From Balanoglossus misakiensis (Eukaryota > Hemichordata): a stretch of 64,000 nucleotides of DNA. How positions within the stretch are numbered: position 1 is the stretch's first letter; each line of letters begins with the position of its first letter. Both the position numbers and the translations under genes were made by a program. The notes under the pieces are model-generated. The model searched no databases. It was given only the letters and a program-made list of their open reading frames with translations, and had not been told where the DNA came from. Below, piece by piece: positions 1 through 10,700 of the stretch. The stretch is from the NCBI GenBank assembly GCA_040954595.2, contig CM082598.2, positions 6,324,001 through 6,388,000 on the forward strand. Reading direction: 5' to 3'.

Positions 1-1
1 G

Positions 2-550
2 GATGGAATTGCGGTTGACGAGAGTAAAGTAACAGCTGTTAAAGAATATCCCCGTCCTCATACTGTCACACAGCTGAAATCATTTTTGGGGTTGGCCAAT
101 TATTATAGAAAGTTTATAAAGAATTTCTCGATCATTGCAAGGCCTCTGCATAAATTGTTGGGAAAGGACACGAAATTTGAATGGAATGATCGATGCGACC
201 ATGCATTCGAGAAATTAAAACATGTCCTGTGTCAAGCACCAATTCTAGGGTATCCTGATATGAATGATAATTTCACAATTTATACCGATAGTTCCACTCA
301 TGCCCTGGGGTTTGTTTTAGCTCAACGACAGAATGGTGTTGAACGAGTGATTTTATATGGGGGTCGAAGTTTAAACTGTCACGAAAGAAATTACTCAATT
401 ACAGAATTGGAAGCTTTGGCCGTCATTCATGCTATCCGACAATGTGATCACTATGTACGGAGCAACCATGTCACTATAGTGACTGATCATTCCAATCTGA
501 CTTACATGTTTAAACAGAAAATACCAAGGGGCGTATTGGCCGTTGGATAA
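2..550 (+). pseudogene. Gypsy pol: reverse transcriptase C-terminus and RNase H, frameshifted
   Basis: The frame is open from base 2 and continues from outside the window. The first part (FLGLANYYRKFI, then RPLHKLL) is the conserved thumb/connection stretch after the reverse transcriptase catalytic core. It is followed by a Ty3-type RNase H that copies and degrades the RNA strand. Likely catalytic acidic residues are D in YTDSS (base 287), E in TELEAL (base 404) and D in VTDHSN (base 485). The frame ends at a TAA at 548-550. Pol homology continues without a gap in the +1 frame from about base 530, so a small indel between about 517 and 545 breaks the polyprotein here. The downstream protein would have been continuous with it in an intact element. 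Confidence 0.88.
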
Positions 551-2664
551 TGACCATGCAGCAGTACGATTACGAAATTATCTATAGACCTGGTAAGAAA
601 CATATGAATGCTGACGGGTTGTCAAGGAGACCATATCAACAATGTGAGGGGTACAAGTCTGACGTCACTGATTTAGAGTATGCGCCTGAAATGAATTACA
701 AGCCTAACAGTCAGCCAATGGTAGATAAGTGTGTAAACACTGTGCCCATAAACTCACCTTGTATAAATAATATACATACAGGGCAACAAACCGAACCTGA
801 GGTTCATAATTCTGCTAATAGTGAGGACACATCTGGGTATGGGATTTTACTTAACAGTTCTAACGACACTTGTAACACTGACGTGGAGGAAAATGCTTCC
901 AACACTGAAGTGGATAAAACATTCGACAGTGAGGTGCAATCAAGAATGAAGGGAGAACAGAGAAAGGATGATTATTTGAGTAAATTTCTTAATTATTTAG
1001 AAAATGATGAGTTACCAACTGATCAAAAGTTAGCTCGTAAATTTGTTAGTATGGCTCCAAATTATGACATTGTTGACGGGGTTTTGTATCATTTTTGGAA
1101 ACCTACGGGGAAATCAGCTGGTAAATTAGATTGTGTTAGACAGGTTGTGATACCTAAGTCCTTAAGAAATTATGTTCTGCGGTGGGCTCATGATTGTGTT
1201 TTAGCGGGACATTTGGGATACACTAAAACGTTGGGAGTTTTAAGACAGAGGTATTTTTGGGAAAGGATGCCCCGGGATGTTAATATGTACGTAAAGACAT
1301 GCGCACATTGTCACACACGAAAGAGAGCCACACCCCCTACTCATGCTAAGTTGTTACCTATTCCAGTTTCAGGACCCTGGGACCGACTGGGTATGGATAT
1401 TGTGGGACCCCTCCCTAGAACGTATGATGGTCATAAATACATCTTAGTACTTACTGATTACTTTACTAAATTTCCACTAGCATATCCATTACGTAATGCA
1501 CGAGCTGAGACAGTCGCAAAGATCTTGTTTGATGAAGTAATTGCTACTTATGGCAGCCCCAGAGTTTTGCTGAGTGATCAGGGATCGAATTTTTTATCCC
1601 AAGTAGTTCGTGAAACTTGCAAATTTTTCAACATCCAGAGGAAAGTTTCGACCCCTTATCGTCCACAGACTAATGGCCTTACAGAGCGTTTCAATGGTTG
1701 CCTAGTCGACATGCTGTCCATGTTTGTCGATAGTAAACAGAAAGATTGGGATCGGTACCTAAGTTCAGTGCTTTTCGCTTATAGAGTTAGCCCTCAAGAG
1801 TCCAGTGGGTTCAGTCCTTATTATCTGTTATATGGTCGGCATCCCACATTGCCCATGGATGTTGAGTTTCAGCCAGTTGAGGGGAGGACGAGAAATATAG
1901 ATACACACCTTAAACATTTAGCTGCTAAAAGGGAGATAGCTCATAAAATCGCCAAAGAGAATATATATCGATATCAACAGAATATGAAGGACCGTTATGA
2001 TCAAAATATCCAACGGTCACAAAATCTTAAAGTGGGGGACCCTGTATATTTATACACACCATCTGTTAAACCAGGAGTTAATAAGAAATTCGTACATAAG
2101 TGGACAGGTCCTTACATTATTTCTGAGAAGGTGGGTCCTGTTAATTACAAGTTGCGTTTCATAAATAGCACCAGGAATTATCGTAAGGTCATTCATGTGA
2201 ATAGACTTAAAAGAGCTTATTTGCGCCCTTCTGAGTTTGACTCATCCTCATCTGATGAGTCGTGTGAAGAAAACGATGTCCCAGAAACCACAAATTATGA
2301 AAATGGGACCGAAATATGTCAAAGTCCAGAAGCAGAAACATATGCAGAATCAGAAAATGGATCTGATCAAATTGAGGGATTGAGAGATTTGTCGTCAAGG
2401 ACAAATCCCAGTGCTTTCGATGAAACTGACAACAATGGAAATTGTCAGACTAATGCTTCTGAGCCATTTTACGATATAGACAATGTGTTAAAGGGTCGAT
2501 ATAGAAATGGGAAATTACAGTATTTGGTTAAGTGGAAGAATTATTCAAACAAACATAATACTTGGGAGGATGAAGACAATTTGAATGAAACTGCGAAAGA
2601 GTATTTGATGAGAAATCCTGTAAAGATACAAGGGAAACAGGTTATAGCACATTTGCACATTTAA
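550..2664 (+). CDS. Gypsy pol: integrase with C-terminal chromodomain
   Basis: Open for 704 codons; the ATG at 550 is only the first Met after the frameshift, not a natural start. Residues 1-25 finish the RNase H/tether region (YRPGKKHMNADGLSRR is a gypsy hallmark). Residues 30-150 are low-complexity linker. The integrase zinc site is H214, H221, C251, C254. The catalytic core has D283, D343 and E379, the D,D-35-E spacing. KWTGPY near residue 523 is the GPY/F-like module. Residues about 640-690 form a chromodomain (YLVKWKNYSNKHNTWE). The enzyme inserts element DNA into the genome. All catalytic residues are kept, so the integrase part looks young although the upstream frame is broken. Confidence 0.93.
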   Translation: MTMQQYDYEIIYRPGKKHMNADGLSRRPYQQCEGYKSDVTDLEYAPEMNYKPNSQPMVDKCVNTVPINSPCINNIHTGQQTEPEVHNSANSEDTSGYGILLNSSNDTCNTDVEENASNTEVDKTFDSEVQSRMKGEQRKDDYLSKFLNYLENDELPTDQKLARKFVSMAPNYDIVDGVLYHFWKPTGKSAGKLDCVRQVVIPKSLRNYVLRWAHDCVLAGHLGYTKTLGVLRQRYFWERMPRDVNMYVKTCAHCHTRKRATPPTHAKLLPIPVSGPWDRLGMDIVGPLPRTYDGHKYILVLTDYFTKFPLAYPLRNARAETVAKILFDEVIATYGSPRVLLSDQGSNFLSQVVRETCKFFNIQRKVSTPYRPQTNGLTERFNGCLVDMLSMFVDSKQKDWDRYLSSVLFAYRVSPQESSGFSPYYLLYGRHPTLPMDVEFQPVEGRTRNIDTHLKHLAAKREIAHKIAKENIYRYQQNMKDRYDQNIQRSQNLKVGDPVYLYTPSVKPGVNKKFVHKWTGPYIISEKVGPVNYKLRFINSTRNYRKVIHVNRLKRAYLRPSEFDSSSSDESCEENDVPETTNYENGTEICQSPEAETYAESENGSDQIEGLRDLSSRTNPSAFDETDNNGNCQTNASEPFYDIDNVLKGRYRNGKLQYLVKWKNYSNKHNTWEDEDNLNETAKEYLMRNPVKIQGKQVIAHLHI

Positions 2665-3678
2665 ATCTATGGACAGAAAAATATATGCGTAACAGAAAAA
2701 AAACACGGAAAAGGGCGACACGTGGTTGAGTGAATTGAAAATGTGAATATGACTGAGAGGTATGAGTGTTGGCCGGCCTGTATGAGTGAGTGTACGATTG
2801 GCGTGTCCCTTGATTCGTTTAATGTTACGTAAGTTGTCGAATGACATTTTATTATCCGTTGGTTGCTGAGTTTAGTTGTAAGTGCTGTGCAACCTGGTTC
2901 CCGTGTCACTCTGTTTAAATGTGTTTATGTATTTGAGTTGAGTTGTAAAGAAATTACCAGTGAAGTTTGAAGTTGCAGAGATTTTATCACTGGAGAAAAT
3001 GTTGTGAGTTGAATTTGCCGTTCGTTTGATGACCTAAATAGATGGTCCAATGTGTGTAAATAGCCCCTTTTAATGGCTATGTGTTTGTATAAAGAAACCA
3101 AAGAAAATCCGATTTTCGAATGAAGAAAATGCCATTTTCGAAGTTGTAAAGAGTGGATTTTTGACAAAACGCTAAGATGTTTCAGTTTTAATTTTTTAAA
3201 GGTTATGGAATTTGCCCGACATGACGTAACTCAAGAATAAGCAATGTCGGATGATCGTTCGATGTAAAAGAATGCAAGAGTATTTCGTTTGAGTCAATAA
3301 GACAACAGATATTAAGATTGTGTTCTATGATGGATACAACGTTTTATGGGTTTATAGAAGGAATTGTGATTTTATTGTTTATATTAGTAGGTGGATATGT
3401 GTGCGAAGGTTTTATGAGCACATACTATTTTAAGTTTATATGTACTTTTATTCTGTAGTAATTTTTGTATTGTAATTTTGTAATTTTTCAAGACGATCAC
3501 TTCATAGACATGACTCGATTTTTTCAAATATTTTACTTCAATTTTGTTATATATATTGTACTCTTACATTTCAAAATCATACGGTACATCTTAATATATT
3601 CTTGGGGTGGAATTGAACGATTACCCTTGGTGTACTGCTCTTTAAGAGATTTGTGTCCAATGCGGGACGCATTGGGTT
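2665..3678 (+). other. 3' non-coding region of the gypsy element
   Basis: About 1 kb between the pol stop and the polypurine tract. It is A/T-rich and I recognise no protein family in any frame; open frames on both strands are under about 100 codons. Chromoviruses can carry such a 3' untranslated stretch. An env gene is not apparent. Confidence 0.6.
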
Positions 3679-3691
3679 AAAAGGAGGGGAG
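3679..3691 (+). other. Polypurine tract (plus-strand primer)
   Basis: AAAAGGAGGGGAG directly precedes a TGTTACGA start of the LTR. A purine run at this place primes plus-strand DNA synthesis in LTR retrotransposons. Confidence 0.75.
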
Positions 3692-4181
3692 TGTTACGAT
3701 CTGTATAAAGGTCAAATACGATTTCAAGGGTTAATTAATCCAGAGCTCGGGAATGTCAATGTTTGATAGTATTTGATTTTATGTATTTGAAGTAGATAGG
3801 GAGAGCGGGTGTTTAACTGACTGCTCTGATTCTCAATCATCACCGAACTGACTTTGTTATATAACACTTTATGTAAATTGGTACGTATAGAGTTGACTGA
3901 TGTCCAATGAAATTGTAACACATTGTATTTGTGATATTTTACATTATTAACCACGCCTTGAGAAAAGTAATTATAAGAGAACTTTGTTTCCAAAGTTGAA
4001 AAAAGAAATAATCTAACGGGAGATGGGAGTACCTCAGGCTACTGAGCTTGTTCCCTTCCTCATGTACTTTACTGGGCGTATTTGATGTACTGGAGTAGTT
4101 CTGGACAATAAATGAACGTGAATCAGATACGTGTCTCCGTGGATCACTGTTCTCGTCAGAGCCCGATACCTCATCGCTACA
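3692..4181 (+). repeat. Inferred 3' LTR of the gypsy element (about 490 bp)
   Basis: It starts TGTTACGA right after the polypurine tract and the proposed end is TCGCTACA, an imperfect inverted match. Inside are a TATA-like stretch (TATATAACAC near 3858) and an AATAAA signal at 4107-4112. The start is well supported. The end is a guess because the 5' LTR, which would define it by identity, is outside the window. Confidence 0.6.
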
Positions 4182-7100
4182 GATTCCCCAATGCATGAAC
4201 AATCATGAGAAACCAGCCGTAATAATAGCTCATGAAAATCACCCAAAAATGACAATTTTTCGACTTTGCGAAATTTCAATATTTATCCATTTTTTGATAA
4301 AAATCATGGGTTATAGCTCACGAAAATCACCCAAAAATGACAATTTTTCGACTTTGCGAATTTTAAATATTTATCCATTTTTTGATAAAAATCATGGGTT
4401 ATAGCTCATGAAAATCACCCAAAAATGACAATTTTTCGACTTCGCGAAATTTCAATATTTATCCATTTTTTGATAAAAACCATGGGTTATAGCTCATGAA
4501 AATCACCCAAAAATGACAATTTTTTGACTTTGCAAAATTTCAATATTTATACATTTTTTGATAAAAATCATGGGTTATATATATATATGAAAATCACACA
4601 AAAATGACAATTTTTCGACTTTGCGAATTTTCAATATTTATCCATTTTTTGATAAAAATCATGGGTTATAGCTCATGAAAATCACCCAAAAATGAAAAAT
4701 TTTCGACTTTTCGAAATTTCAATGTTTATCCATTTTTTGATAAAAATCATGGGTTATAGCTCATGAAAATCACCCAAAAATGACAATTTTTCGACTTTGC
4801 GGAATTTCAATATTTATCCATTTTTTGATAAAAATCATGGGTTATATATATATGACAATTACACAAAAATGACAATTTTTCGACTTTGCGAATTTTCAAA
4901 ATTTCTTCATTTTTTGAAAAAATCATCAGTTATAGCTGATGAAAATCATCCAAAAATGACAATTTTTCGACTTTGCGAAATTTCAATATTTATCCATTTT
5001 TTGATAAAAATTATGGGTTATAGCTCATGAAAATCATCCAAAAATGACAATTTTTCGACTTTGCGAAATTTCAATATTTATCCATTTTTTGATAAAAATC
5101 ATGGGTTATAGCTCACGAAAATCACCCAAAAATGACAATTTTTCGACTTTGCGAAATTTCAATATTTATCCATTTTTTGATGAAAATCATGGGTTATAGC
5201 TCATGAAAATCACCCAAAAATGACAATTTTTCGACTTTGCGAAATTTCAATATTTATCCATTTTTTGATAAAAATCATGGGTTATAGCTCACGAAAATCA
5301 TTCAAAAATGACAATTTTTCGACTTTGCGAATTTTAAATATTTATCCATTTTTTGATAAAAATCATGGGTTATAGCTCATGAAAATCATCCAAAAATGAC
5401 AATTCTTCGACTTTGCGAAATTTCAATATTTATCCATTTTTTGATAAAAACCATGGGTTATAGCTCATGAAAATCACACAAAAATGACAATTTTTTGACT
5501 TTGCAAAATTTCAATATTTATACATTTTTTGATAAAAATCATGGGTTATATATATATGAAAATCACACAAAAATGACAATTTTTCGACTTTGCGAATTTT
5601 CAATATTTATCCATTTTTTGATAAAAATCATGGGTTATAGCTCATGAAAATCACCCAAAAATGAAAATTTTTCGACTTTTCGAAATTTCAATGTTTATCC
5701 ATTTTTTCATAAAAATCATGGGTTATAGCTCATGAAAATCACCCAAAAATGACAATTTTTCGACTTTGCGGAATTTCAATATTTATCCATTTTTTGATAA
5801 AAATCATGGGTTATATATATATGAAAATTACACAAAAATGACAATTTTTCGACTTTGCGAATTTTCAAAATTTCTTCATTTTTTGAAAAAATCATCAGTT
5901 ATAGCTCATGAAAATCATCCAAAAATGACAATTATTCGACTTTGCGAAATTTCAATATTTATCCATTTTTTGATAAAAATCATCGGTTATAGCTCATGAA
6001 AATCATCCAAAAATGACAATTTTTCGACTTTGCGAAATTTCAATATTTATCCATTTTTTGATAAAAATTATGGGTTATAGCTCATGAAAATCATCCAAAA
6101 ATGACAATTTTTCGACTTTGCGAAATTTCAATATTTATCCATTTTTTGATAAAAATCATGGGTTATAGCTCACGAAAATCACCCAAAAATGACAATTTTT
6201 CGACTTTGCGAAATTTCAATATTTATCCATTTTTTGATGAAAATCATGGGTTATAGCTCATGAAAATCACCCAAAAATGACAATTTTTCGACTTTGCGAA
6301 ATTTCAATATTTATCCATTTTTTGATAAAAATCATGGGTTATAGCTCATGAAAATCATTCAAAAATGACAATTTTTCGACTTTGCGAATTTTAAATATTT
6401 ATCCATTTTTTGATAAAAATCATGGGTTATATATATATATGAAAATCACACAAAAATGACAATTTTTCGACTTTGCGAATTTTCAAAATTTCTTCATTTT
6501 TTGAAAAAATCATCAGTTATAGCTCATGAAAATCATCCAAAAATGACAATTTTTCGACTTTGCGAAATTTCAACATTTATCCATTTATTGATAAAAATCA
6601 TGGGTTATAGCTCATGAAAATCATCCAAAAATGACAATTTTTTCGACTTTGCGAAATTTCAATAGTTATCCATTTTTTTGATGAAAATCATGGGTTATAG
6701 CTCATGAAAATCACCCAAAAATGACAATTTTTCGACTTCGCGAAATTTCAATATTTATCCATTTTTTGATAAAAATCATGGGTTATAGCTCATGAAAATC
6801 ACCCAAAAATGACAATTTTTCGACTTCGCGAAATTTCAATATTTATCCATTTTTTGATAAAAACCATGGGTTATAGCTCATGAAAATCACCCAAAAATGG
6901 CAATTTTTTGACTTTGCAAAATTTCAATATTTATACATTTTTTTATAAAAATCATGGGTTATATATATATATGAAAATCACACAAAAATGACAATTTTTC
7001 GACTTTGCGAATTTTCAATATTTATCCATTTTTTGATAAAAATCATGGGTTATAGCTCATGAAAATCACCCAAAAATGAAAAATTTTCGACTTTTCGAAA

Positions 7101-7739
7101 TTTCAATGTTTATCCATTTTTTGATAAAAATCATGGGTTATAGCTCATGAAAATCACCCAAAAATGACAATTTTTCGACTTTGCGGAATTTCAATATTTA
7201 TCCATTTTTTGATAAAAATCATGGGTTATATATATATGAAAATTACACAAAAATGACAATTTTTCGACTTTGCGAATTTTCAAAATTTCTTCATTTTTTG
7301 AAAAAATCATCAGTTATAGCTCATGAAAATCATCCAAAAATGACAATTTTTCGACTTTGCGAAATTTCAACATTTATCCATTTATTGATAAAAATCATGG
7401 GTTATAGCTCATGAAAATCATCCAAAAATGACAATTTTTTCGACTTTGCGAAATTTCAATAGTTATCCATTTTTTGATGAAAATCATGGGTTATAGCTCA
7501 TGAAAATCACCCAAAAATGACAATTTTTCGACTTCGCGAAATTTCAATATTTATCCATTTTTTGATAAAAATCATGGGTTATAGCTCATGAAAATCACCC
7601 AAAAATGACAATTTTTTGACATTGCGAAATTTCAATAGTTATCCATTTTTTGATAAAAATCATGGGTTATAGCTCATGAAAATCACCCAAAAATGACAAT
7701 TTTTCGACTTTGCGAAATTTCAATAGTTATCCATTTTTT

Positions 7740-10700
7740 GATAAAAATCATGGGTTATAGCTCATGAAAATCACCCAAAAATGACAATTTTTCGACTTTG
7801 CGAATTTTAAATATTGACCCATTTTTTGATAAAAATCATGGGTTATAGCTCATGAAAATCACCCAAAAATGACAATTTTTAGACTTTGCGAATTTTAAAT
7901 ATTGATCCATTTTTTGTAAAAAATCATGGGTTATAGCTCATGAAAATCACCCAAAAATGACAATTTTTTTCGACTTTGCGAAATTTCAATGTTTATCCAT
8001 TTTTTGATAAAAATCGTGGGTTATAACTCATGAAAATCACCCAAAAATGACAATTTTTTCGACTTTGCGAAATTTCAATATTTATCCATTTTTTGATAAA
8101 AATCATCGGTTATAGCTCATGAAAATCATCCAAAAATTACAATTTTTCGACTTTGCGAAATTTCAACATTTATCCATTTATTGATAAAAATCATGGGTTA
8201 TAGCTCATGAAAATCATCCAAAAATGACAATTTTTTCGACTTTGCGAAATTTCAATAGTTATCCATTTTTTGATGAAAATCATGGGTTATAGCTCATGAA
8301 AATCACCCAAAAATGACAATTTTTCGACTTCGCGTAATTTCAATATTTATCCATTTTTTGATAAAAATCATGGGTTATAGCTCATGAAAATCACCCAAAA
8401 ATGACAATTTTTTGACATTGCGAAATTTCAATAGTTATCCATTTTTTGATAAAAATCATGGGTTATAGCTCATGAAAATTACCCAAAAATGACAATTTTT
8501 CGACTTTGCGAAATTTCAATAGTTATCCATTTTTTGATAAAAATCATGGGTTATAGCTCATGAAAATCACCCAAAAATGACAATTTTTCGACTTTGCGAA
8601 TTTTAAATATTGATCCATTTTTTGATAAAAATCATGGGTTATAGCTCATGAAAATCACCCAAAAATGACAATTTTTTTCGACTTTGCGAAATTTCAATGT
8701 TTATCCATTTTTTGATAAAAATCGTGGGTTATAACTCATGAAAATCACCCAAAAATGACAATTTTTTCGACTTTGCGAAATTTCAATATTTATCCATTTT
8801 TTGATAAAAATCATCGGTTATAGCTCATGAAAATCATCCAAAAATGACAATTTTTCGACTTTGCGAAATTTCAATATTTATCCATTTTTTGATAAAAATC
8901 ATGGGTTATAGCTCATGAAAATCACCCAAAAATGACAATATTTCGACTTCGCGAAATTTCAATATTTATCCATTTTTTGATAAAAATCATGGGTTATAGC
9001 TCATGAAAATCACCCAAAAATGACAATTTTTTGACATTGCGAAATTTCAATATTTATCCATTTTTTGATGAAAATCATGGGTTATAGCTCATGAAAATCA
9101 CCCAAAATGACAAATTTTCGACTTTGCGAAATTTCAATATTTATCCATTTTTTGATAAAAATCATGGGTTATAGCTCACGAAAATCATTCAAAAATGACA
9201 ATTTTTCGACTTTGCGAATTTTAAATATTTATCCATTTTTTGATAAAAAATCATGGGTTTTAGCTCATGAAAATCATCCAAAAATGACAATTTTTCGACT
9301 TTGCGAAATTTCAATATTTATCCATTTTTTGATAAAAACCATGGGTTATAGCTCATGAAAATCACCCAAAAATGACAATTTTTTGACTTTGCGGAATTTC
9401 AATATTTATCCATTTTTTGATAAAAATCATGGGTTATATATATATGAAAATTACACGAAAATGACAATTTTTCGACTTTGCGAATTTTAAAAATTTCTTC
9501 ATTTTTTGAAAAAATCATCAGTTATAGCTCATGAAAATCATCCAAAAATGACAATTATTCGACTTTGCGAAATTTCAATATGTATCCATTTTTTGATAAA
9601 AATCATGGGTTATAGCTCACGAAAATCACCCAAAAATGACAATTTTTCGACTTTGCGAAATTTCAATGTTTATCCATTTTTTGATGAAAATCATGGGTTA
9701 TAGCTCATGAAAATCAACCAAAAATGACAATTTTTCGACTTTGCGAAATTTCAATATTTATCCATTTTTTGATAAAAATCATGGGTTATAGCTCACGAAA
9801 ATCATTCAAAAATGACAATTTTTCGACTTTGCGAATTTTAAATATTTATCCATTTTTTGATAAAAATCATGGGTTCTAGCTCATGAAAATCATCCAAAAA
9901 TGACAATTCTTCGACTTTGCGAAATTTCAATATTTATCCATTTTTTGATAAAAATCATGGGTTATAGCTCATGAAAATCATTCAAAAATGACAATTTTTT
10001 GACTTTGCGGAATTTCAATATTTATCCATTTTTTGATAAAAATCATGGGTTATATATATATGAAAATTACACGAAAATGACAATTTTTCGACTTTGCGAA
10101 TTTTCAAAATTTTTTCATTTTTTGAAAAAATCATCAGTTATAGCTCATGAAAATCATCCAAAAATGACAATTATTCGACTTTGCGAAATTTCAATATTTA
10201 TCCATTTTTTGATAAAAATCATGGGTTATAGCTCACGAAAATCACCCAAAAATGACAATTTTTCGACTTTGCGAAATTTCAATATTTATCCATTTTTTGA
10301 TGAAAATCATGGGTTATAGCTCATGAAAATCAACCAAAAATGACAATTTTTCGACTTTGCGAAATTTCAATATTTATCCATTTTTTGATAAAAATCATGG
10401 GTTATAGCTCACGAAAATCATTCAAAAATGACAATTTTTCGACTTTGCGAATTTTAAATATTTATCCATTTTTTGATAAAAATCATGGGTTCTAGCTCAT
10501 GAAAATCATCCAAAAATGACAATTCTTCGACTTTGCGAAATTTCAATATTTATCCATTTTTTGATAAAAACCATGGGTTATAGCTCATGAAAATCACCCA
10601 AAAATGACAATTTTTTGACTTTGCGAATTTTCAAAATTTTTTCATTTTTTGAAAAAATCATCAGTTATAGCTCATGAAAATCATCCAAAAATGACAATTA

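Larger units (their letters stand above)
1..4181 (+). mobile_element. Ty3/gypsy LTR retrotransposon with chromodomain, 3' part
   Basis: The window opens inside the pol gene of a Ty3/gypsy element. In order one sees the end of the reverse transcriptase, RNase H, an integrase with HHCC zinc site and D,D-35-E core, a GPY/F-like module, a C-terminal chromodomain, a long 3' non-coding stretch, a polypurine tract and an inferred 3' LTR. The 5' LTR, gag and protease lie outside. A C-terminal chromodomain is typical of the chromovirus branch, whose integrase may direct insertion toward marked chromatin (family knowledge). The satellite array starts within about 30 bases of the inferred LTR end. The pol frame is broken once, so this copy is probably not autonomous. 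Confidence 0.9.

Noticed and set aside
2545-3167. Minus-strand open frames downstream of pol
   Set aside because: Shadows of the chromodomain region or A/T-rich non-coding sequence; no domain signature.
3465-3680. 71-codon open frame before the gypsy polypurine tract as a small env-like gene
   Set aside because: Short and low complexity; no signal peptide, fusion or transmembrane pattern that I can defend.
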